NCBI RefSeq assembly: GCF_023100945.1
Contig: NZ_CP064689.1
Location: 6,182,001-6,246,000 of the forward strand
DNA: 64,000 bases
DNA from: Bradyrhizobium sp. 200
Lineage (GTDB): Bacteria > Pseudomonadota > Alphaproteobacteria > Rhizobiales > Xanthobacteraceae
Direction: 5' to 3'
A program made the translations under genes and the position numbers. A model generated the notes under the pieces. The model saw nothing but the letters and a program-made list of their open reading frames with translations, ran no database searches and was not told the origin of the DNA. Below, piece after piece: positions 26,847 through 34,664 of this stretch. Every line of letters begins with the position of its first letter. The first letter of the stretch is position 1.

Positions 26847-27605
26847 ATGCGTGGATGCATTGGGGCGCTTGTTCTTTTCATTCTGCTTGCAGACACACAG
26901 GTCACGACTGCAGCTTGCGTCGATCCCACGCAACTCGCGCACTCGGCCGTCAGCATCGTCAGGCATTTCGATGACGCGGAGCGCGCTTCACAGCGCGGCC
27001 TCGCTGGCGTGCGGGGCACCGGTTGGTTCCTGTCCCCAACGACGATCGTCACCGCCGAGCATGTCACAGCAGGCATGAAGCTCTCGACCCAGGACTGGAA
27101 GCCGCTCGAGATCGTAGACGGAGACGGCAGCCAGTTCATCGCCGCGCGGATCCAGCGCCTGTCAGGATCCCAAGTGGAGAAGCTGGCTCTAATCGAGCTC
27201 CAACGCGCCGTTTCCGATGCGCGGAGCATGGCAATCCGGCTGGAGCCGCTTGTGCCGGAAGAGCAGGTCATGACGCTCGCCTATCCGTCAGGCCGCCCGC
27301 GTCTTGTGGGAGGTCGGTTCGTTCGAATCGGAGACGGCGGTAAGCTCACCGGCATGGCGCTCCTGGAGATGTACGACGGCGAGAACCGCCTTGTCATCGA
27401 TCACGGCGCCTCTGGAGCACCGGTTGTCGATTGCGAAGGCCGGGTCGCGGCAGTCGTTAGCAACGTGTTCACCCAGAGTTTTGAGTGGGCCTACCGCGAG
27501 ATAAAGATTTCGACGGCGTGGGGAATGCCCAACGTGGTGTCTGTGCCGATCCAGGCGCTGGATGATTTTTCCCAAGCCAATGGAGGCCCAAGGTCTTCGC
27601 AGTAG
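26847..27605 (+). CDS. Exported trypsin-like serine protease with odd catalytic Asp
   Basis: 252 residues. ATG at 26847, ribosome site AAAGGAG. Signal peptide about 1-22. Chymotrypsin-fold features: GTGWFLSPTTIVTAEHV (catalytic His) and IDHGASGAPVVDCEGRVAAV (catalytic Ser in GxSGxP). The usual Asp before LAL is not there: the segment reads VEKLALIEL, so the acid is replaced or displaced to a neighbouring Glu. No PDZ domain. It may be a low-activity periplasmic protease or a substrate-binding pseudo-enzyme. It lies between two AraC genes. Confidence 0.78.
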   Translation: MRGCIGALVLFILLADTQVTTAACVDPTQLAHSAVSIVRHFDDAERASQRGLAGVRGTGWFLSPTTIVTAEHVTAGMKLSTQDWKPLEIVDGDGSQFIAARIQRLSGSQVEKLALIELQRAVSDARSMAIRLEPLVPEEQVMTLAYPSGRPRLVGGRFVRIGDGGKLTGMALLEMYDGENRLVIDHGASGAPVVDCEGRVAAVVSNVFTQSFEWAYREIKISTAWGMPNVVSVPIQALDDFSQANGGPRSSQ

Positions 27606-28063
27606 ATCTGCTCGATGCGGCGGCGCGGTGGCCGAAATGGCAACGTGCGCGATATCGAAGGCAACTTCGGACGTGATGAACACGATCTGGCGGCCACCGC
27701 TGGCGGACAGAATCCGCTTACAGCAGTGGCTGAGCTGCACGAAACCGTTCTTGCCGATTCCTTTCCGCCGGCCGCCCGGCCCCACCCGTTCTCCTTGCCG
27801 CCGTTGTTGCATAGTCGCCTTGACTCCGCCGTGTATCGTTGCCTGGCCGGGCTTCTGGCGGTCTTCCATTGACCGCGGCGCCTCTTCGAGATCAGACTGC
27901 CGGCTTGCCGGAATTGCATATTCGTCACATTTCACCGCCCACATCGAACTTCCGAACCCGCATAGCCAAAGGCGGGCCAATCGCTTACTGCTGCCTCGGT
28001 CAATGAGACCGATAGTTTCAGCGGGTCGCAAGAATTGTCCGCCGGTTCGACTGGACGGGGCAT
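27606..28063. other. Intergenic region before an AraC gene
   Basis: 458 bp without a convincing gene. It holds motif copy 9 and a half-match (CCGGAATTGCATATT) at 27908-27922. Confidence 0.45.
27952..27966 (+). promoter_or_regulatory. Dispersed 15-bp motif, copy 9
   Basis: CCGAACCCGCATAGC, 97 bp before the AraC-family gene at 28064, same orientation. If this regulator binds the motif, the arrangement would be autoregulatory. Confidence 0.6.
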
Positions 28064-28999
28064 ATGGCAGAAAGCGGTACATCTACGTTTAGCGACGCTG
28101 ATGACTATGCCGGCGGATTCGGCGATGCACGTATCAATCTTACGATTACGGGTGCCGGAGATTTCGAGGCACGGTTGACACGGCTGAAGTTGAAACATCT
28201 GGAAGTGCGTCGATGCTGCGAAAGCCTTCCGCGCATAGCCTATATTTCGCTGCCTTCCGAGCAGGTGTTCCTGTCGTTTCCGCTCGGTACGACGTGCCTT
28301 GTAGTCGATGGATTCGCATTGCGGAACGGCGACATGGTTTTGCACAATCGTGGCGAGAGCACGCATCAACGATCCGGCCGTGCATGCCAGTGGGGCTTGA
28401 TATCGTTATCGCCCGAGCAATTTGAGAGCTGTAGCAAGGCATTGACCGGACGAGAGACCGTACCGCGGCACGCAAGCAGAATAATCCGCCCTGCCCGCGC
28501 GGATTTATCGAGATTTCGGCGTCTGTTTAGAGAAGCTTGCCATCTTGCGGAGACCAAACAGAAATTGCTCGAGCGCCCCGAGGTAGCAAGAGCGCTGGAG
28601 CAGGAATTGCTTCACGCGATCATCAATTGCCTGGCCGCCGATGAGACCGACGACAACCCCAAGACAAGACACATCATCGTCATGGGTCGTTTCGAAGAAA
28701 GCCTAAGCAAACGCATTGAGCAAAAGTTCAAAATACCTGCGCTTTGTGCAGAAATCGGCGTGCCGGAGCGTAGCCTGAGGATGTGTTGCGCCAAATTCCT
28801 CGGCGTCAGTCCCACGCGATATCTTTTATTGCGACGATTGAACGAGGCTCGTTCGGCGCTGCGACGTGCCGATCCTTCGATAGCCACTGTCGCGGAAGTC
28901 GCCCGGAATCATCAGTTCCTGGAGCTTGGGCGCTTTGCAGTGACCTATCGCACGACCTTTGGTGAATCACCGTCCGCCACGCTGCAACGTGATCCGTAG
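28064..28999 (+). CDS. AraC-family transcriptional regulator
   Basis: 311 residues. An N-terminal cupin-like domain (about 25-190; DGFALRNGDMVLHNRGESTH) precedes the AraC/XylS HTH pair (about 210-310): IPALCAEIGVPERSLRMCCA, LGVSPTRYLLLRRLNEARSA, VAEVARNHQFLELGRFAVTY, ending FGESPSATLQ. Same subfamily as the 25641 gene. It is the only one of the three with a dispersed-motif copy in its promoter, which makes it my first candidate for the motif-binding protein; this is a guess from position. Confidence 0.9.
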   Translation: MAESGTSTFSDADDYAGGFGDARINLTITGAGDFEARLTRLKLKHLEVRRCCESLPRIAYISLPSEQVFLSFPLGTTCLVVDGFALRNGDMVLHNRGESTHQRSGRACQWGLISLSPEQFESCSKALTGRETVPRHASRIIRPARADLSRFRRLFREACHLAETKQKLLERPEVARALEQELLHAIINCLAADETDDNPKTRHIIVMGRFEESLSKRIEQKFKIPALCAEIGVPERSLRMCCAKFLGVSPTRYLLLRRLNEARSALRRADPSIATVAEVARNHQFLELGRFAVTYRTTFGESPSATLQRDP

Positions 29000-29009
29000 C
29001 CTCAATCTG

Positions 29010-29024
29010 CCGAAAGCGCATAGC
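29010..29024 (+). promoter_or_regulatory. Dispersed 15-bp motif, copy 10
   Basis: CCGAAAGCGCATAGC, 162 bp before the first sulfatase start, same orientation. Confidence 0.62.
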
Positions 29025-29186
29025 GCATCCAGGGCGTTTCGACCATTTTTTTCCCGTCCGTGAGGCGTCCGACCGATTGCCGAATGTGATCCTGCGTGGA
29101 TCGGCAAAGGCAAAGACGGTCGGTGGGTGAACCTGGGCGAAGGCTGCGGCCCAGACTTCAGCAGCCGGAATCGAGGAAAGGCAACC

Positions 29187-30902
29187 ATGAGCATGTTCAG
29201 AGCAATCTGGGGCGCTCTTGTCGTGTTGTGTACCGCCACGACAATGGCGAGCATTCCTGCCTCCGCCCAGCAGGCACAGAAACCCAACATCCTCTTCATC
29301 ATGGGCGACGACATCGGATGGATGCAGCCGAGCATCTACCACCAGGGACTCATGGTCGGGGAGACGCCGAACATCGACCGCATCGGTCAAGAGGGCGCAA
29401 AGTTCGTAGACTACGTAGCCATGCAGAGCTGCACCTCCGGCCGCAACGCCTTCTTCACCGGCATGTATCCGCTGCGTACCGGCATGATCCCGCCACAGCT
29501 TCCTGGAAGCCCGTCCTACCTGCGGCCCGGCACGCCGACGATCGCCAAGTTCCTGATTGATCTCGGCTACAACACGGGTGAATTCGGCAAGAACCATCTC
29601 GGCGACCACACCGATTCCCTGCCGACCGCGCACGGCTTCCAGGAATACTGGGGCTATCTTTATCACCTTGATGCAATGCAGGGTGTGAGTTTCCCCGACA
29701 TCAACAAGACGCCGCTCCAGCAGACTGTTGCACCACCTTGCAGGAACACGCCGATTCCCGGCGTGCCGGAGGTCCCTGGTGCCGTGGATCCCAAGACCAC
29801 GTTGTGTCTCACGCCCCCGCGCAATGTCCTGTCGTGCAAGTCCTCGGATGGCACGAGCAAGAACCAGATGTGCGCTGACGAGGGCCCGCTGACGCTGGAA
29901 CGCTCGAGGACGGTGGACGAGGAGATCTCCGAGAAGGTCATCGACTTCCTCGACCGCAACGACCCGAAGAAGACCAACAAGCCGTTCTTCGTCTGGTACA
30001 ACCCGGCGCGCATGCACGTCGTCACCGTCCTGCCGCCGAAGTACGAAGCTATGCTGGGCGAGCGCGGCGGCAAGGACTGGGGCACCAACGAAGCCGGCAT
30101 GAAGCAGATGGACGACAACATCGGTCTCGTCCTCAAGAAACTGGACGACATGGGTCAGGCCAACAATACGATCGTTGTGTTCACCACCGACAATGGCGCC
30201 GAGGCGATCTCCTTCCCGGACGGCGGCGTGACCCCGTTCAAGGGCCAGAAAGGCGAGGCTTGGGAAGGCGGCTACCGCGCGCCGATGGTGATCAAATGGC
30301 CGGGCGTCATCAAACCCGGCACGGTGCACAACCAGTTGTTCGCCGCGCTCGACTGGGTGCCCACGCTGGTCGACATCGCCGGCGGGCCCAAGGGTGACGA
30401 ACTAAAGCAGCAGATCGAGGCGGGCCGGTATCCCGGCATCGTCAAGACGACGTTGGACGGCGTCAACCAGCGTGACTATCTCGAAGGCAAGTCTGCGAAG
30501 TCGGCACGCGACTACTTCTTCTATTTCTCGGGCTCGACGCCATCGGCGGTGCGCTACAAGAACTGGAAGATGTACTACACCATGTCGCAGCCTGGGCCGG
30601 CCGGCTGGCTCATGCCGCTGGTGCCCTTCCACTTCACGTTGGTTCAGAACATCAAGCGTGATCCGTTCGAGCAGGCAGTCGGCATCGACCAGAAGTCGGC
30701 CATGAGCCTGGGCGGCGCGCTCGGCGCCCCGGCGACCGCCTTCCAGTACGACTGGAACATGCTGCCGATCGGCCAGCGGTTGTGGCTGGAGCATCTATTA
30801 ACCTACGAAAAGTTCCCACCGCTGCAAGCACCTGAAACCTACAACCTCAGTCAGGTCCTGGAGGAAGTTAAAAAGGCCAATTCCCGCGCGGCGAGCGACT
30901 AG
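29187..30902 (+). CDS. Exported sulfatase with a non-canonical CTSGR motif
   Basis: 571 residues from the ATG at 29187 (GGAAAGG upstream), followed by a signal peptide (about 1-28, ending SASAQQ-like ASAQ). Alkaline-phosphatase-superfamily sulfatase fold: PNILFIMGDDIGW (metal Asps), SCTSGRNAFFTGMYP with the would-be formylglycine Cys82, GKNHLGD, and TTDNGAEAISFPDGG. The family motif is CxPxR or CxAxR; here position +2 is Ser, unlike CTAGR in the second sulfatase, so formylglycine conversion is uncertain. Motif copy 10 lies upstream. The TAG stop is formed across an IS630 insertion site. Confidence 0.88.
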   Translation: MSMFRAIWGALVVLCTATTMASIPASAQQAQKPNILFIMGDDIGWMQPSIYHQGLMVGETPNIDRIGQEGAKFVDYVAMQSCTSGRNAFFTGMYPLRTGMIPPQLPGSPSYLRPGTPTIAKFLIDLGYNTGEFGKNHLGDHTDSLPTAHGFQEYWGYLYHLDAMQGVSFPDINKTPLQQTVAPPCRNTPIPGVPEVPGAVDPKTTLCLTPPRNVLSCKSSDGTSKNQMCADEGPLTLERSRTVDEEISEKVIDFLDRNDPKKTNKPFFVWYNPARMHVVTVLPPKYEAMLGERGGKDWGTNEAGMKQMDDNIGLVLKKLDDMGQANNTIVVFTTDNGAEAISFPDGGVTPFKGQKGEAWEGGYRAPMVIKWPGVIKPGTVHNQLFAALDWVPTLVDIAGGPKGDELKQQIEAGRYPGIVKTTLDGVNQRDYLEGKSAKSARDYFFYFSGSTPSAVRYKNWKMYYTMSQPGPAGWLMPLVPFHFTLVQNIKRDPFEQAVGIDQKSAMSLGGALGAPATAFQYDWNMLPIGQRLWLEHLLTYEKFPPLQAPETYNLSQVLEEVKKANSRAASD

Positions 30903-32019
30903 TACCCGGAATCATAGCTGAGTGATACGTCGAGCTTTGAAGGGGCGCTGGCGGACTTTTTTCTTGGTCCAGACGAAGGGCTCAGCTTTGACGTTGTAGG
31001 CTTTGATATAGGCATCGATGTGCTGCTCGAGCTGTTTGAGGCTGGTGAATGAGGCGCCGCTCAAGGATTGCCCTTGTAAGATCGAAAACCACACCTCGAC
31101 CTGATTGAGCCAGGACGCGCTGGTGGGCGTGAAATGAAATTTCACATTGGGATGTGCCTCGAGCCATTCCTCGTTCTTCTTGTGGGTGCTGAGATTGTCG
31201 AGAATGACGTGAAGCTGGCGGTTCGGAAATGCTGCGGTCACGCGATCCATGAAGTCGAGAAACTCGACCCGGCGACGCCGTTTCGAATGCGTCGCAAGGA
31301 TCTTCCCGGTGGCGACTTCCAGCGCCGCAAACAGCGTGGTCGTGCCGTGCCGCTTGTAGTCGTGGCTTTGCCCGGTCAGGGACCTGCCGTTGGGCAGCTT
31401 CAGATAGCCCTGCGCTCTTTCCAAGGCCTGGATCGAGGGCTTCTCGTCCACGCATAGCACGATGGCCTTCCTTGGCGGGGCGACATAGAGGCCAACCACG
31501 TCGGCGGCTTTGGCCGTAAACTGCGGGTCGTTGCTCTCGCACCAGGACTTGCGAGCGGCGAGATCGATCTTGTTGCTGCGCAAGAACCGCCAGACATATT
31601 GCACGTCGACATCGCCAAGTTCCCCAGCCAGCAGAGGCCCCGTCCAGCGCGCGTACCCGGCGGGAGGCGATTTATCGAGCAACTTCAAAATCCGCTTGTC
31701 GGTGACCTTCGTATAGATCGGCTGCTTGCCCGGCAGAGGCTTGCTTTGCAGACCTTCAAGACCATGATCCGCATAGCGATGCCGCCAAAGGCTGACAATC
31801 CGTGGCTGGACCCCAACCTCCTTGGCGATCGATCGGGTGCTGCGACCGGCCGCTGCCAGCAGCACGATCCGTGCCCGCTTCAAATCGCGCTGCAACGTCA
31901 CCGGTGAGCGGCAACGTTCCTCAAGCACCTTGCGATCTTTCCTCGAAAGGTGGACTTCTCTTGCTTCGGGTATCATCCCGATGTTGAATCATGACTCACT
32001 TCCCAGGGAAAGTGGGTAC
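30902..32019. mobile_element. IS630-family insertion sequence, TA target duplication
   Basis: 1118 bp with terminal inverted repeats GTACCC...GGGTAC, flanked by TA at 30900-30901 and 32020-32021, the target duplication typical of IS630/Tc1-mariner elements. It carries one transposase gene on the minus strand. The insertion fell exactly in the stop codon of the sulfatase gene. Because G follows TA both in the element and in the original downstream DNA, TAG was preserved. The hairpin that probably ended the sulfatase transcript is now beyond the IS. Confidence 0.85.
30912..31976 (-). CDS. IS630-family transposase
   Basis: 354 residues in one frame, apparently intact. An N-terminal helix-turn-helix (about 30-75, TRSIAKEVGVQPRIVSLWRH) precedes a DDE catalytic domain: VLCVDEKPS (first Asp), HVILDNLSTHKK (second Asp) and SWLNQVEVWF (Glu). 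The element fills almost the entire IS between its inverted repeats, so it may still be mobile. Confidence 0.93.
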   Translation of the reverse strand: MIPEAREVHLSRKDRKVLEERCRSPVTLQRDLKRARIVLLAAAGRSTRSIAKEVGVQPRIVSLWRHRYADHGLEGLQSKPLPGKQPIYTKVTDKRILKLLDKSPPAGYARWTGPLLAGELGDVDVQYVWRFLRSNKIDLAARKSWCESNDPQFTAKAADVVGLYVAPPRKAIVLCVDEKPSIQALERAQGYLKLPNGRSLTGQSHDYKRHGTTTLFAALEVATGKILATHSKRRRRVEFLDFMDRVTAAFPNRQLHVILDNLSTHKKNEEWLEAHPNVKFHFTPTSASWLNQVEVWFSILQGQSLSGASFTSLKQLEQHIDAYIKAYNVKAEPFVWTKKKVRQRPFKARRITQL

Positions 32020-32048
32020 TAGCTGCATGAAGCAAGCGTGATGTGACC

Positions 32049-32076
32049 GGGCGGACGCCCCACGGGGCGTCCGCCC
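32049..32076 (+). terminator. Strong GC hairpin, displaced terminator of the first sulfatase
   Basis: Two 13-nt perfectly complementary arms beginning GGGCGGACG and ending CGTCCGCCC, separated by 2 nt. No T-run follows. It lies 30 bp after the right edge of the IS, so before insertion it stood just behind the sulfatase stop codon. Confidence 0.55.
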
Positions 32077-32174
32077 ACGACAGGTGAAGCGATGAATGCG
32101 CTTCCCATGCAATCCCTTCGAGAGACCGTCAACCTGCCCCCATGCACGTGGGCAGTGAAAGCAAGGAGTTTCTC

Positions 32175-32963
32175 ATGGCCAAGAAGAATAGAACTGGCTG
32201 CATGATCGTCGCCCTCCTGCTCTGGGGGGCAGCACCGGCGCTGGCCCAGACCACACCTTCGACACCGCAGCACATACCGCTGCAGAAGACGATTGGCCAA
32301 CCCGGCCCGGATATCGTGCCGTCATTGATCGTGATGAACGCCCGCAACGCCAGCCTGCAGGGTGGGAAACTGACTCTCACCGGCGTAGCGCCCAACTCGA
32401 TCGTTTTCGCAGACCGCCCGGTGCGGGCGGCAGGGCATGCGCTTACGACGCACCTGCTAGAGGAATGGTCGCCCAGCAATGAGAGCAATGAGAGCTTTAC
32501 CAAGGATCCGCCGAACGGCACCATTTCCGTGTTCAGCACGGATGGATCGAAAATCCGCGATGCCGTCGTGGTGCTGAAGACGGCCAAGCTCGATGGCGAC
32601 AAGCTGACCTTCGACGTTGACGTGCTCGAAGGCGAACTCACGGGCGGCGACGGGCCGGCGGCCCTCTTCATAGACCGCTTCGGTTTTGGCGGCTTCCACG
32701 CTGGCGGCTTCCATGCCGGCGGCTTCGGCGGCTTCCACGCCGGTGGTTTCCGCGCCGGCGGCTTCGATCGCGTCGGGTACGGCCGCGTCGGCGCTGTCGG
32801 CGTCGGCTACCATCCCTATGTGGCGCGCGGCGCGTGGTATCGCGGGGGTTACGGTGCTGCAGCGGTCGGTGCCGCCGCGGTGGGTGGGGCTGCCCTGGGT
32901 GCGGCGGCGGCAAATGCCGCCTATCCCTACTGCGGCTATTACCCCTACCCGCCTTGCTACTGA
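32175..32963 (+). CDS. Exported protein with Gly/His/Phe repeat tail
   Basis: 262 residues from the ATG at 32175, ribosome site AAGGAG. Signal peptide about 1-25. An N-terminal domain (about 40-165; SIVFADRPVRAAGHALTTHL, DAVVVLKTAKLDGDKLTFDV) precedes repeats of GGFHAGGF type (about 175-200), an Ala/Gly-rich segment and a Tyr/Pro/Cys tail. The N-terminal half recurs in the pseudogene at 25175-25560. Likely an envelope or surface protein; its position before the second sulfatase suggests shared regulation. Confidence 0.75.
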   Translation: MAKKNRTGCMIVALLLWGAAPALAQTTPSTPQHIPLQKTIGQPGPDIVPSLIVMNARNASLQGGKLTLTGVAPNSIVFADRPVRAAGHALTTHLLEEWSPSNESNESFTKDPPNGTISVFSTDGSKIRDAVVVLKTAKLDGDKLTFDVDVLEGELTGGDGPAALFIDRFGFGGFHAGGFHAGGFGGFHAGGFRAGGFDRVGYGRVGAVGVGYHPYVARGAWYRGGYGAAAVGAAAVGGAALGAAAANAAYPYCGYYPYPPCY

Positions 32964-32986
32964 AGCACTCGAATGATGCGGGTTCT

Positions 32987-33004
32987 ATTGGACCACGGTC
33001 CAGT
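32987..33004. promoter_or_regulatory. Palindrome ATTGGACC-AC-GGTCCAGT, copy B
   Basis: 53 bp before the second sulfatase ATG. One arm base differs from copy A at 25033-25050; flanks extend the symmetry (CTAYTGGACC arms). Position fits an operator over the promoter or 5' leader. Confidence 0.55.
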
Positions 33005-33056
33005 AGAGCTCGCAGATCAGCCGAGCCGGGTCCGAGCTGGGTTTGGAGAATCGATC

Positions 33057-34655
33057 ATGCGCAATCTAAGAAGCGCATTTCTGGGGCTTTTCGCGGCGTT
33101 CACAGCCACAACGGCAATCGTTGCGCCGGCATCAGCGCAAGAACCGCAGAAGCCCAATATCCTCGTCATCATGGGCGACGATATCGGGTACTGGAACATC
33201 AGCGCCTATAACCGCGGCCAGATGGGTTATCGCACGCCCAACATCGATCGTATCGCCAACGAGGGAGCGATCTTCACGGACTATTACGGTCAGCAATCCT
33301 GCACGGCAGGCCGCGCCGCATTCATTACCGGCCAAAGCCCTCTGCGCACGGGGCTTCTGAAAGTCGGCCTGCCCGCAGCGAAGGAGGGATTATCCGACAA
33401 GGATCCGACCATTGCCGAATTGCTCAAGCCGCAGGGGTACGCGACCGGGCAATTCGGCAAGAACCACCTGGGCGACCGCAACGAGTTCTTGCCGACGGTG
33501 CACGGCTTCGATGTGTTCTTCGGCAACCTCTACCACTTGAACGCCGAGGAGGAGCCTGAAAACCCCGACTATCCGAAAACCCCGAACTTCCGGGCGCAAT
33601 TCGGCCCGCGCGGTGTGCTCAAATGCGTCGCAACCACGACCGACACGCCGAGTGACGATCCCCGCTTCGGCTCCTGGGGCAAGCAGAAGTGCGAGGACAC
33701 TGGCCCTCTCACCAGAAAGCGTATGGAGACGATCGACGAGGAGTTTCTGCGGGCAACGACGGAATTCATCGACGGCGCGGTGCGGAACCGCAAGCCGTTC
33801 TTCGTGTGGTTCAACTCAACCCGCATGCACATCTGGACGCACCTCAAGCCCTCCTCGCAGGGCAAGACCGGGCTTGGCATCTATCCGGATGGCATGGTCG
33901 AGCATGACGGGCAGGTTGGCGAACTGCTCAAGAAACTCGACGACCTCGGCATCGCCAACAACACCATCGTGATCTACACCACCGACAACGGCGCCGAGAC
34001 GTTCTCCTGGCCCGACGGCGGCACAACCCCCTACAGAGGTGAGAAAAACACGAATTGGGAAGGCGGCTACCGCGTGCCCGCAATAGTGCGCTGGCCCGGA
34101 CTGGTGCCTCCGCGGACCGAAATCAACGATATCTTTTCCGCTGAGGACTGGGCCACCACGCTTATCGCCGCGGCTGGCGAGCCCGACATCAAGAATAAGC
34201 TACTGCAGGGCTACGATGCCGCCGGCAAGAATTTCCGGGTTCACCTCGATGGCTACGATCAGCGCGAGCTGTTGGCCAAAAAAGGTCCGGACAGGCGCCG
34301 TGAGTTCTTCTACTGGACCGACGACGGCAACCTCGCTGGCTTGCGCTACGATCATTGGAAGGCCGCGTTCATGGAGCAGCGGGCGGAGGGATTGAACGTC
34401 TGGGCCGAACCACTGATACAACTGCGCCTTCCCAGAGTGTTCAACCTGCGCTCCGACCCGTTCGAGCGGGCCCCGCACGAGTCCGGCGACTATGTGCGAT
34501 GGTTCATCGACCACGCATTCCTGCTTGTACCGGCGCAAGCGATCGTGGCGCAGCACATCACAAGCTTCCGCGAATTCCCACCGCGCCAGCGGCCCGGCAG
34601 CTTCTCGGTCGAACAGGCGATGGAGAAGCTGAGGCTCCCACCATCGACGAACTAG
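33057..34655 (+). CDS. Exported sulfatase with CTAGR active-site motif
   Basis: 532 residues from the ATG at 33057 (GGAGA upstream). Signal peptide about 1-29 (ending SASAQ-type ASAQ). Sulfatase fold: PNILVIMGDDIGYWN (metal Asps), SCTAGRAAFITGQSPLRTG with formylglycine Cys82, GKNHLGD and TTDNGAETFSWPDGG. CTAGR fits the CxAxR form of the family signature. It aligns with the sulfatase at 29187 over its whole length, Cys at the same residue number. Followed after 9 bp by a HAD phosphatase gene, hence probably one operon for sulfate or phosphate ester scavenging. Confidence 0.9.
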   Translation: MRNLRSAFLGLFAAFTATTAIVAPASAQEPQKPNILVIMGDDIGYWNISAYNRGQMGYRTPNIDRIANEGAIFTDYYGQQSCTAGRAAFITGQSPLRTGLLKVGLPAAKEGLSDKDPTIAELLKPQGYATGQFGKNHLGDRNEFLPTVHGFDVFFGNLYHLNAEEEPENPDYPKTPNFRAQFGPRGVLKCVATTTDTPSDDPRFGSWGKQKCEDTGPLTRKRMETIDEEFLRATTEFIDGAVRNRKPFFVWFNSTRMHIWTHLKPSSQGKTGLGIYPDGMVEHDGQVGELLKKLDDLGIANNTIVIYTTDNGAETFSWPDGGTTPYRGEKNTNWEGGYRVPAIVRWPGLVPPRTEINDIFSAEDWATTLIAAAGEPDIKNKLLQGYDAAGKNFRVHLDGYDQRELLAKKGPDRRREFFYWTDDGNLAGLRYDHWKAAFMEQRAEGLNVWAEPLIQLRLPRVFNLRSDPFERAPHESGDYVRWFIDHAFLLVPAQAIVAQHITSFREFPPRQRPGSFSVEQAMEKLRLPPSTN

Positions 34656-34664
34656 GAGGCAACC

